From assembly GCA_965215215.1 (NCBI GenBank), contig OZ244043.1, positions 1,550,001 to 1,614,000 of the forward strand: a stretch of 64,000 nt of DNA. Reading direction: 5' to 3'. Below the pieces are notes generated by a model. That model saw only the letters and a list, made by a program, of their open reading frames with translations. It did no database searches and was not told the origin of the DNA. This DNA is from CALDTK01 sp965215215 (GTDB lineage Bacteria > Bacteroidota > Bacteroidia > Chitinophagales > Saprospiraceae). Position 1 is the stretch's first letter; each line of letters opens with the position of its first letter. Positions 50,780-58,039 of this stretch are shown one piece after another. The position numbers and the translations under genes were made by a program.

Positions 50780-51484
50780 CTAGGCCAACACCCGACCCAG
50801 CATAGCTTCGAGCAGATCGCGCCCGTCGGTGTTGCCGAGGATGGCCTCCGCGGCTCGCTCGGGGTGGGGCATCAGTCCGAACACATTGCGCCCGGCGTTA
50901 CACACGCCGGCGATGCTGCGGGCGGAGCCATTCGGGTTGGCGACCCCGGTGGGGTTGCCGTCGGCATCGACGTAGCGGTAGAGGATTTGGTCGTTGGCCT
51001 CGAGCTCGTCGAGCACGGCCTCGGAAGCGAAGTAACGACCGTCGGCGTGGGCGATGGGAATTTTGTAGGCGCGGGCGGCGTCGAGCCCGGCGGTGAAGTC
51101 GGTGTCGGTGGTACCGACCCGAAGGTGGACGTTGCGGCAGATGAACTTCTGACCGGCGTTGCGCAGCAGGACGCCCGGGAGTAGCTCGGCCTCGCAGAGG
51201 ATCTGGAACCCGTTGCAGATGCCGACCACCCGCCCGCCGTCGGCGGCGAAGCGACCGACGGCCCGCATGATGGGACTGAAACGCGCCAGCGCGCCGGCGC
51301 GCAGGTAGTCGCCGTAGCTGAATCCACCGGGTACGAGAATTACGTCTTCGCCCGGATCGTAACCCGCGAGCTCCCGATCTTTGTGCCACAGCTCCTCCAC
51401 CTCCTGGCCGAGTACCGTACCGTAAACGTGGAGTAGGTCGTGATCGCAATTTGAACCGGGGAAGAGGATAACGCCGAACTTCAT
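50780..51484 (-). CDS. purQ: phosphoribosylformylglycinamidine synthase subunit PurQ
   Basis: Glutaminase subunit of the fourth purine-synthesis step, 234 residues. It has the class I amidotransferase elements: VPGGFSYGDYLRAGALARFS, the nucleophile in VVGICNGFQIL and the His-Glu pair in LMPHPERAAE. It works with PurL and PurS, which are not in the window. The ATG (51484) is preceded 4 nt upstream by a -7-like TACCTTCC, overlapped by an inverted repeat (51493-51514). Isolated from other pur genes, so it could be regulated alone. Confidence 0.95.
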   Translation of the reverse strand: MKFGVILFPGSNCDHDLLHVYGTVLGQEVEELWHKDRELAGYDPGEDVILVPGGFSYGDYLRAGALARFSPIMRAVGRFAADGGRVVGICNGFQILCEAELLPGVLLRNAGQKFICRNVHLRVGTTDTDFTAGLDAARAYKIPIAHADGRYFASEAVLDELEANDQILYRYVDADGNPTGVANPNGSARSIAGVCNAGRNVFGLMPHPERAAEAILGNTDGRDLLEAMLGRVLA

Positions 51485-51488
51485 GGCC

Positions 51489-51496
51489 GGAAGGTA
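51489..51496 (-). promoter_or_regulatory. -7-like box of purQ
   Basis: TACCTTCC on the minus strand, 4 nt before the ATG; a C replaces the final G. Confidence 0.4.
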
Positions 51497-51514
51497 GCCT
51501 TCAGGTAGGCTACC
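51493..51514. promoter_or_regulatory. inverted repeat overlapping the purQ -7 box
   Basis: GGTAGCCT (51493-51500) and AGGCTACC (51507-51514) with a 6-nt loop. It may be an operator or a terminator hairpin for the membrane-protein gene upstream. Confidence 0.4.
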
Positions 51515-51541
51515 GGGGGGGCCTGGGCCAGCGCGTAAGGC

Positions 51542-52519
51542 TTAAAGCGTGAGCGCCGCCCAAACGTGCGCCGTGGCCACCAGCACCAGCAGTGCGAGCG
51601 CCACGAACTCGGCCTGTCGCCGGTTTTGCTCGGCGAGCGCCCACCCGAGCAGAATACCGAGCGGGTAGATGACGTAGGCTACCGACCAGGGGGTAAGGGT
51701 ACCGCTGCAAAGCAGGGGGATCCAGCCGACGAGTAGCATGGCGTACCACATGCGTGCGGCGCGTTGCTCGTTGATCGGGCGGCGGGTCGTGAGGTTGCCG
51801 AAGGCGAACAGTGCCACCAGGCTCGCCAGCCCGAGTACCGCGATCCACGGTAGGTTGGCCTGGATTGACCCGAGGTTGGGAAGGTGGACGAAGCCGCTGG
51901 TGAGGTTTTGCCGGAAGGCCCCAAAATCACCCCAGACGTAGGCGTAGGTACCGACGATGAGGGGGAGGGTGCCGACGCCGAAGAGGGTGCCGAGCAGCTC
52001 GGAGAGGCGGAACTTGCGCAGTTGTGCGACGGCGACGACGGCCCAGAGTCCGAACCAGAAGAACCCCGGGGCCACGAGTCCGGCGGCGCCGATGAGCAGG
52101 CCGCAATCGTACACCGGCAGCGCGGCGCCCTGGTGCCGGTAGCCGTCGAAGAGGCGGTGGGCGGCGGCGGCGAGCAGGAAGGTTCCGGCGAGTAGCACGC
52201 TCGAACCGAGCCACCACCAGGCGGCCGACGCGAGGACCACGGCCACGAAACCGGGTACGAGGCCCGCGGCCCCGAGGCGGTAGTGCTGCAGGGTGAAGGC
52301 GGCGTAAAAACCGATGAGCACGACGGCGAGTACGCCGAGAAACCAGCCCCCCGGCCAGTTGCCGAGGCCGAGGCCGCTGAGCCAGCTGCCCCAGGGACCG
52401 AGGGAGTCTTCGACGCTCCCGGTGACGCCGGTGTACCAGGCCGGTGACCGGAGGAGGAGCGCGAGGCCGAAGAGGGGGAGGATGCCCGTCCAGGAGAAGG
52501 TGCGGAACAGTCGGAGCAT
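51542..52519 (-). CDS. polytopic membrane protein (DUF6427-like)
   Basis: A 325-residue inner-membrane protein with about nine hydrophobic segments separated by short loops; no charged catalytic motif is visible. The layout and length recall the Bacteroidota-specific DUF6427 family, of unknown function. It diverges from the polyprenyl synthetase gene on the plus strand (77 bp), and purQ follows 57 bp downstream on the same strand. Confidence 0.65.
   Translation of the reverse strand: MLRLFRTFSWTGILPLFGLALLLRSPAWYTGVTGSVEDSLGPWGSWLSGLGLGNWPGGWFLGVLAVVLIGFYAAFTLQHYRLGAAGLVPGFVAVVLASAAWWWLGSSVLLAGTFLLAAAAHRLFDGYRHQGAALPVYDCGLLIGAAGLVAPGFFWFGLWAVVAVAQLRKFRLSELLGTLFGVGTLPLIVGTYAYVWGDFGAFRQNLTSGFVHLPNLGSIQANLPWIAVLGLASLVALFAFGNLTTRRPINEQRAARMWYAMLLVGWIPLLCSGTLTPWSVAYVIYPLGILLGWALAEQNRRQAEFVALALLVLVATAHVWAALTL
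51905..51919 (+). repeat. GTTTT mini-hairpin, GCC-GGAA-GGC
   Basis: Copy inside the membrane-protein gene, antisense to it. Confidence 0.8.
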
Positions 52520-52580
52520 AGCTGGGGTACGCGAGAACGTGCCCAGGGTTTCCGGTGGGCGGAGTCGGCGCCGGTTGACC

Positions 52581-52588
52581 TACTTTCG
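52581..52588 (+). promoter_or_regulatory. -7 box of the polyprenyl synthetase gene
   Basis: TACTTTCG ends 7 nt before the ATG at 52596. Confidence 0.5.
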
Positions 52589-52595
52589 CGCGCTG

Positions 52596-53570
52596 ATGGC
52601 GAGCCCCCTGCGTGAGATACAGCTTCCGGTGCGCTCGGAGCTCGAGGCCTTCGAGGCGCACTTCAGGGGCGCGATCTCGAGTCCGGTGCCGTTGCTCGGC
52701 AAGATCACCAACCACATCCTGCGGCGTAAGGGCAAGCAGATGCGGCCGCTGTTCGTGTTCCTGACGGCCGGTTTGGCGGGGGGGATCACGGAGGAGAGCT
52801 ACACGGCGGCGAGTTTGGTGGAGCTGCTGCACACCGCCACGCTCGTGCACGACGACGTGGTGGACGACGCGCAGGAGCGGCGTGGGTTTTTCAGCCTGAA
52901 CGCGCTCTGGGGCAAGAAGGTGGCGGTGTTGGTGGGGGATTACCTGCTGAGCCGGGGACTGCTCCTGGCCCTCGATAACCAGGCCTACCGGCTGCTGCAC
53001 ATCCTGTCGGTGGCGGTGCGCGAGATGTCGGAGGGGGAGTTACTGCAAATCCAGAAAGCGCGACGGCTCGACATCACTGAACCGGTGTACTTCGAAGTCA
53101 TCCGCCAAAAAACGGCCTCACTGATCGCCGCCGCTTGCGCGGCGGGGGCGGCTTCGTCGGGTGCCGGCGAAGCGCAGATCGAGCGCGCGCGCTCGATGGG
53201 GGAGAAGGCCGGCATCGCCTTCCAGATCAAGGACGATCTACTCGACCTCGGCGAGGAGGACATCGGCAAGCCGCTCGGCATCGACATCAAGGAGAAGAAG
53301 ATGACGCTGCCGCTCATCTACGCCCTGCAGCACGCCGGGCCCTTGGAGCGTCGACGGATCCTGAAGCTGATCAAGCGGGGGGGCGACAAGCCTGACAACG
53401 TCCGGACGGTCATCGAATTCGTGCGCAGCAGCGGCGGCATGGCCTACGCGCGCCACCGGATGGACGGATACCTGGAGCAAGCGCGCGAGGAGCTGATGGG
53501 TTTCGACGAAAGCCCCTACCGGACGAGTCTCGATGCGCTGCTCTCGTACGTGACGGATCGGCGGAAGTAG
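52596..53570 (+). CDS. polyprenyl diphosphate synthetase
   Basis: A 324-residue trans-prenyltransferase that condenses isopentenyl diphosphate onto an allylic chain, likely for the quinone side chain (octaprenyl or solanesyl type). The first Asp-rich motif is LVHDDVVDDAQERRG, the second QIKDDLLDL, and the PGKQMR element reads KGKQMRPLFVFL. Chain length cannot be judged with confidence. I start at 52596 because the upstream open frame (from 52314) overlaps the divergent membrane-protein gene and a -7 box precedes this ATG. Confidence 0.93.
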   Translation: MASPLREIQLPVRSELEAFEAHFRGAISSPVPLLGKITNHILRRKGKQMRPLFVFLTAGLAGGITEESYTAASLVELLHTATLVHDDVVDDAQERRGFFSLNALWGKKVAVLVGDYLLSRGLLLALDNQAYRLLHILSVAVREMSEGELLQIQKARRLDITEPVYFEVIRQKTASLIAAACAAGAASSGAGEAQIERARSMGEKAGIAFQIKDDLLDLGEEDIGKPLGIDIKEKKMTLPLIYALQHAGPLERRRILKLIKRGGDKPDNVRTVIEFVRSSGGMAYARHRMDGYLEQAREELMGFDESPYRTSLDALLSYVTDRRK

Positions 53571-53642
53571 ACCGCTCGCGGGGCGCGCTTATCCGCAGCA
53601 AATCTTACGGTGCGTTCACCCAAAGGCGGTTTACCCAAAGAG

Positions 53643-53676
53643 AAAGCGCCCCGGGGAGTGATCCCCGGGGCGCTTT
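53643..53676. terminator. bidirectional hairpin terminator
   Basis: Perfect 15-bp stem AAAGCGCCCCGGGGA (53643-53657) with 53662-53676 and a GTGA loop, between the converging synthetase and laminarinase genes. Its loop is of the GNRA type. Confidence 0.9.
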
Positions 53677-53700
53677 ACGCAGTGAGCTGTGTAGCTCGAC

Positions 53701-56700
53701 CTACCGCTTCACGAAGCGCAGCGTTCGCGACTGCGACCCGCTGATGCGGAGGGTGTACATACCTGCCCGGAGATCCGACACGTCGAGCGTTTGCTCGGCG
53801 CCCGTTACCGGGAGCTCCATGACGCGCTGTCCGACTTGGGAGACGATCTCGAAGCGATCACCTTCCTGCACCTGGCCCCAGACTACGTTGAGGGTCTGGT
53901 CGACGGGGTTCGGGTAGAGCGTAGCGGGCTGCTCCCGGTCGCTGCGGCCAGCGAGGTCGGCTCCGCCGTCCTTGCCGTACACTTCGAATTCGAAGATCGA
54001 GTAGCCCCACGGGTGTAGCTTGTTGGTAGCGTAGAGGGCTACGTAGCGACCGGCGCCGTTCACGTCGAGCTCGTCGATACGTGCCTCATCGGCGAGACCG
54101 CTCTGGTCGGAGAGCACCGTCCAGCTGGCTGGGTCGGGGGTACCGTCGGAGTCGGAGGTCAGCACGAGGTAGCTCTCGGCCTGTGCCCGCTCCCAGTTGA
54201 CTACCACCTTGCGGAGGTCGTACGACTGGCCGAGGTCGACCTTGATCCAATTAGGCGAGTACCACGCGCTGCTCCAACGGGTCTGGTCGTTGCCGTCGTT
54301 GGCCATCATCGGGAGGTAGGTCGCTTCGTCGGACGCCGAAGTGATTGGCTGGTCGAGGGCGAGGTTTTCGTTGCCTACGCCACCGTCATCGTCGTTGCCA
54401 TCGTCATCATCGCCGTCGTCGTCGTCGTCGTCATAATCATTATCGTCGGGTGCGAGTACGGTGATAGTCTCCTGCGCTACGTCCTGCAGTTCGCCGTCGC
54501 TTACGGTAAGCGCAACTGTATAGCTACCGGCGGCCGTGAATGTGTGGCTAACGTCAATGCCCTCGGCGGTAGCGCCGTCGCCAAAGTCCCAGGCGTAAGT
54601 AAGCGCATCGCCTTCCGGATCGGACGAGGACTCCCCGCTAAACAGGGAGGCTAGCGGCGCGACACCAGTCGTGGGCGATGCACTGAGCAGTGCAACGGGT
54701 GCAGTGTTCGGATCGTCAACGTCAGGCTCACCGACCGTGATGGTCGTTTGCTTGGAAGCGCTGAGCTCCCCGTCGCTGACGGTGAGCTTCACGGTGTAAG
54801 CTCCGCTGGTCTCGAAGGTGTGGTTCGGCGATGCACCCGTGGCCGTACCACCGTCGCCGAAGGTCCAGCTGTAAGTCAACGGGTCATTGTCCGCGTCCGA
54901 ACTCGCACTAGCGTCGAAGCTCACGGTGAGCGGTGCAGTACCGCTATCTACGGAGCTGGAGAGTCGGGGCACGGGAGCGCGGTTGCTCGGTGGGTCCTTG
55001 TCGTCGTCGTCCTTGTCGGCATCTCCACCGCCGCTCCAGTAGATATCGTCGAAGGCGATATCGGAGATGTTGCCGAGGCCGGTAAACTGGAAGAGCTGGG
55101 TGACCTCGGAAAGGTCGACCTCGTCGGCGATCTCGCTGACGGGAATGACCACGTCGTGCCACTGTCCGTCGCGCTTGAAGCCATAAGGCTCCTCGCCGTT
55201 GCGGAACCAGATCCACTTCTGTCCGATGTCACGGACGTTGCCGCTGCGGAAGCCGATGCGGAAGTCGGACGTTGCCGAAGACTTCATCGAGACGTGAATC
55301 TCGCCGTCGGCGTTGTCGAAGGCGGTCAGGTTGATCGGACTGCGGCTCGTGAGCCCCATGCCGTACCAACCGATGCCGGCGTCGGTGAAGGAGAGTACGT
55401 CGCTCCCTTCGGAGGGGGTAGTTTCGACTTCGTTGAGGGTATTGTCCCAAACGAAGATGTCGCCGTTGACGCCGTCTTCGAACTCGCCGGCGGTCTTGTT
55501 GCCCTCGGTCTCGGTGTAAACGCCGAAGCTGCCGTTCTCGGGGGTGACGAAGGGCTCGCCCTCGGTCCAGTAGATGTCGTCGAAGGCGATCGAGAAGGGC
55601 GCACCCGGGTCTTCGCCACTGGCGGAGAAGTGCGTCTTCACGGTCATGAAGTCAACGTCGGCGAAGAGCGCGAGCGGGATCTTGACGTCGTGCCACTCCC
55701 CGTCGCGCACGAGGCCGTACTCCTCCTCACCGGGGATGAGGTCGACGCCGGAGCCGGCGGCGGCCGAGCTGAAGACGTTGATCTTGAAGGCGCCCTTGTG
55801 CTCCGTTTTCGCCTTGAAATTCAGGTAACCGTTGGAGTAGTTGGTCATGTTGGCGTTGGCCGTCTGGAGGCCCATGCCCCACCAGGTTCCGCCGGGCACG
55901 TCGTAGGTCAGCACCTCGGTTCCCTCGGCGGCGGTAGCCGTGCCTTCGTTCATGCCGTTCCACACGAAAATGTCGGAGGTCTCGGCGGCGAAATCGATCT
56001 GATCGTCGACCGAAGTCGTTTCGGTAAACACGCCGTAGGTACCGGCGATCTCTTCGTCGGCACCGAAGTAGAGCTCCGTGAACTCGTTCTCGTAGAGGCG
56101 GATGTAGTCCACGCGCATCTCCGCCGGGAAATCGGCGGTGATTTGGCCGGGATCGGGCAACTCGACGAAGTTGAAGCCCCCCACCGCGAGGTTGAGCAGG
56201 ATGAACTGCGGGTTGTCGTTGAGCTCGGCGAGGTTCGGATCGGAGACGTCGATCTTGTAGTACTCGATGTCGTCAACCGAGACCTTGAGCAACCCGGGCG
56301 TCCACTCGAGCTTGTACGTGTGGTAATCCTCGTTGAGGGCGGAAGAAGTGACGAGGGTATCGTTGCTGTAGTTGGCCGCTAGGAAATCGCTCCAAGTACC
56401 GTCGTCCTGCCACCAGTGCGCAGCCGCCGAAACGGCGTTGTTGCTGGTACCGGCCTCGCGGGCGGCCTTGAAGCCCACCTCCATGATGTCCATCTCGCCA
56501 CACCTCGGCCAGCCGTCCTGCCCGAAGTTGGTACCCATCGTCCAGAAAGCAGGCCAGAGACCGTCCTCGACGTCGGGCAGCTTGACACGCGCCTCGAGCG
56601 TACCGTATTTGTACGCGAAACGACCGAGCGTTTTGAGTCGCGCGGAAGTAAACTGCTTGCCGTCGTAATCCTCGCGGCGGGCGACCACCACGAGGTCGCC

Positions 56701-56919
56701 GTCCTCGACGTAAGCGTTCTCCTTGGCGGTGGTATAGTACTGCAGCTCGCCGTTGCCGAAGCCGGACCCGCCGACGTCGTTCGTCCAGATGGAGCGATCG
56801 ATCGAGCCCTGGTCAAATTCGTCCGACCAGATCGGAGTTTGGGCATTCAAAGACGCACTGGCGAGTGCGCCGGTGAGCAGTAAGCTCGGCCATCGCCAGG
56901 TTCGTAGAGTGTTGTACAT
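53701..56919 (-). CDS. modular GH16 laminarinase with T9SS sorting domain
   Basis: A 1072-residue secreted enzyme for beta-1,3-glucan. Order: signal peptide (about 1-26); GH16 (about 28-280), with WSDEFDQGSIDRSIW, FGNGELQYYT and the catalytic GEMDIMEVG (E-x-D-x-x-E); two related carbohydrate-binding-type beta sandwiches (about 300-460 and 470-640, both ending FDDIYW); two PKD domains (about 655-740 and 745-835, YSWTFGDGG and YAWDFGDGA); an Asp-rich linker (about 840-865, mostly D/G/N); an F5/8-type C (discoidin) domain (about 870-985); and a type A T9SS domain (about 1000-1072). The Asp stretch may bind calcium. Compare the GH16 lipoprotein at 21.3 kb. Confidence 0.92.
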   Translation of the reverse strand: MYNTLRTWRWPSLLLTGALASASLNAQTPIWSDEFDQGSIDRSIWTNDVGGSGFGNGELQYYTTAKENAYVEDGDLVVVARREDYDGKQFTSARLKTLGRFAYKYGTLEARVKLPDVEDGLWPAFWTMGTNFGQDGWPRCGEMDIMEVGFKAAREAGTSNNAVSAAAHWWQDDGTWSDFLAANYSNDTLVTSSALNEDYHTYKLEWTPGLLKVSVDDIEYYKIDVSDPNLAELNDNPQFILLNLAVGGFNFVELPDPGQITADFPAEMRVDYIRLYENEFTELYFGADEEIAGTYGVFTETTSVDDQIDFAAETSDIFVWNGMNEGTATAAEGTEVLTYDVPGGTWWGMGLQTANANMTNYSNGYLNFKAKTEHKGAFKINVFSSAAAGSGVDLIPGEEEYGLVRDGEWHDVKIPLALFADVDFMTVKTHFSASGEDPGAPFSIAFDDIYWTEGEPFVTPENGSFGVYTETEGNKTAGEFEDGVNGDIFVWDNTLNEVETTPSEGSDVLSFTDAGIGWYGMGLTSRSPINLTAFDNADGEIHVSMKSSATSDFRIGFRSGNVRDIGQKWIWFRNGEEPYGFKRDGQWHDVVIPVSEIADEVDLSEVTQLFQFTGLGNISDIAFDDIYWSGGGDADKDDDDKDPPSNRAPVPRLSSSVDSGTAPLTVSFDASASSDADNDPLTYSWTFGDGGTATGASPNHTFETSGAYTVKLTVSDGELSASKQTTITVGEPDVDDPNTAPVALLSASPTTGVAPLASLFSGESSSDPEGDALTYAWDFGDGATAEGIDVSHTFTAAGSYTVALTVSDGELQDVAQETITVLAPDDNDYDDDDDDGDDDDGNDDDGGVGNENLALDQPITSASDEATYLPMMANDGNDQTRWSSAWYSPNWIKVDLGQSYDLRKVVVNWERAQAESYLVLTSDSDGTPDPASWTVLSDQSGLADEARIDELDVNGAGRYVALYATNKLHPWGYSIFEFEVYGKDGGADLAGRSDREQPATLYPNPVDQTLNVVWGQVQEGDRFEIVSQVGQRVMELPVTGAEQTLDVSDLRAGMYTLRISGSQSRTLRFVKR

Positions 56920-57150
56920 ACTGAGAAATTAGTAGCTGGTAGATAAAAGATCGAGACTGAAGCCCCCTAGTGGAAGTCCTTCAGCCGTGAATAGATTGTT
57001 TCGCTCGTCTCACCCGCTGTCCCTCCGGTGGACCGAAATCACGCAACAGGCTACGATTACGCTCCTGTTAGCGGACTGCAAATCGATGCTGAAACGACGG
57101 GCAGTGTAAACGTACATTCCACACTAAGCCGCTTGTATACCTTAATACAG

Positions 57151-57163
57151 GTATTCCGAATAC
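57151..57163. promoter_or_regulatory. palindrome GTATTC-C-GAATAC
   Basis: Perfect 6-bp palindrome with one central base. It shares the half-site GTATT with the one at 57177 and with GTATACC at 57135-57141. Confidence 0.45.
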
Positions 57164-57176
57164 GCAATTTTGTAAG

Positions 57177-57194
57177 GGTATTTGTATAAATACC
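57177..57194. promoter_or_regulatory. palindrome GGTATTT-GTAT-AAATACC
   Basis: Perfect 7-bp inverted repeat with a 4-bp centre, about 28 bp from the first. The pair resembles tandem operator sites. Confidence 0.5.
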
Positions 57195-57402
57195 ATATGC
57201 AAGAGTCTCGGGACGGCTATTCTGCCCCACTATCGATGGCACGAAAGACCTACTTTTAAAAATTTACCCTTCTATATTAACTACAAATATTATATGTAAA
57301 CTGCTACATTTCAGTGATATGTATCTAGTGTGTTGGCTTCAGAAATTTTGCGCCACCCCGATACGCCGCCGCAATCAGGTCGAGATTTAATTACGTCAAC
57401 TC

Positions 57403-57416
57403 GTTTTGGCGGAAGC
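57403..57416 (+). repeat. GTTTT mini-hairpin, GGC-GGAA-GCC
   Basis: Intergenic copy 60 bp before the nitroreductase gene. Confidence 0.75.
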
Positions 57417-57443
57417 CGCTCCCGAGTTGACCCCAGTGGCGTT

Positions 57444-57457
57444 GTTTTGCCGTGAGC
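57444..57457 (+). repeat. GTTTT mini-hairpin, GC-CGTGA-GC
   Basis: Second copy 27 bp further on, with loop element GTGA (GNRA type). Confidence 0.45.
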
Positions 57458-57475
57458 TGACCAAACCGAACGTTC

Positions 57476-58039
57476 ATGGACCTTTACACCGCCATTTATG
57501 CCCGCCGCTCGGTGCGTCCGGGCGAGTACACCGACGCTCCCGTAGAGCGCGATACCCTGGAGCGGCTCATCGAGGCGGCGAATATGGCGCCGAGCCACAA
57601 ACAGACCTTCCCCTGGCGCTTCGTGGTGTTCGAGTCGGCTTCCGCCAAAACGAGTCTCGGGGAGTTCATGGCGGGGGCGCAGGCGGCGGCGAGCGACGTG
57701 CCGGTGGCGAAGCCGAAGTTGCGCGTCACGCGGGAGCGCCCCGGCAAAGCGGCGGCCGCGTTGGCGATCGTGATGGCTCCGCGGCCGGACCTACTGCCGG
57801 AGTGGGAGGATGTGAGTGCGACGGCCTGCGCGGTCGAGAACCTATGGTTGGCGGCAACGGCGGAGGGCCTGGCCGGCTACTGGAGCTCGCCGGGGACCCT
57901 CACGGAGGGTGCGGGGGAGTTCCTCGGGCTCGCGGAGGGCGAGCGGTGCCTAGGCGTTTTTTACCTAGGTCACCCGGCGGCAACGCCGGGCGGCGAGGTG
58001 GCGCGCAAACCCGTAGACGAGATCGTCGAGTATCGCTAA
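57476..58039 (+). CDS. nitroreductase family protein
   Basis: A 187-residue flavoprotein of the NfsB/YdjA type: YARRSVRPGEYTDAPVERDTLERLIEAANMAPSHKQTFPWRFVVF near the N-terminus (Arg/Ser contacts to FMN), then DVSATACAVENLWLAATAEGLAGYWSS and LGVFYLGHPA. Members reduce nitroaromatics, quinones or enones with NAD(P)H. It converges on araA and overlaps it by 4 nt at the stop codon. Start ATG 57476. Confidence 0.92.
   Translation: MDLYTAIYARRSVRPGEYTDAPVERDTLERLIEAANMAPSHKQTFPWRFVVFESASAKTSLGEFMAGAQAAASDVPVAKPKLRVTRERPGKAAAALAIVMAPRPDLLPEWEDVSATACAVENLWLAATAEGLAGYWSSPGTLTEGAGEFLGLAEGERCLGVFYLGHPAATPGGEVARKPVDEIVEYR
57638..57651 (-). repeat. GTTTT mini-hairpin, GGC-GGAA-GCC
   Basis: Copy inside the nitroreductase gene; third mini-hairpin within 250 bp. 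Confidence 0.75.

Larger units (their letters stand above)
56920..57475. promoter_or_regulatory. AT-rich divergent control region
   Basis: A 556-bp spacer, AT-rich between about 57050 and 57330, separates the laminarinase (minus) from the nitroreductase (plus). It has two adjacent palindromes listed separately and two GTTTT mini-hairpins at its right edge. No gene is seen; a 61-codon minus-strand frame here has no recognisable product. Confidence 0.55.

Noticed and set aside
51623..51638. GTTTT-GCTC-GGC-GAGC
   Set aside because: Four-bp stem but a 3-nt loop; not counted in the main set.
57057..57242. 61-codon minus-strand frame in the AT-rich spacer
   Set aside because: No start context or conserved-looking motif, and the region contains palindromes more consistent with control sites.
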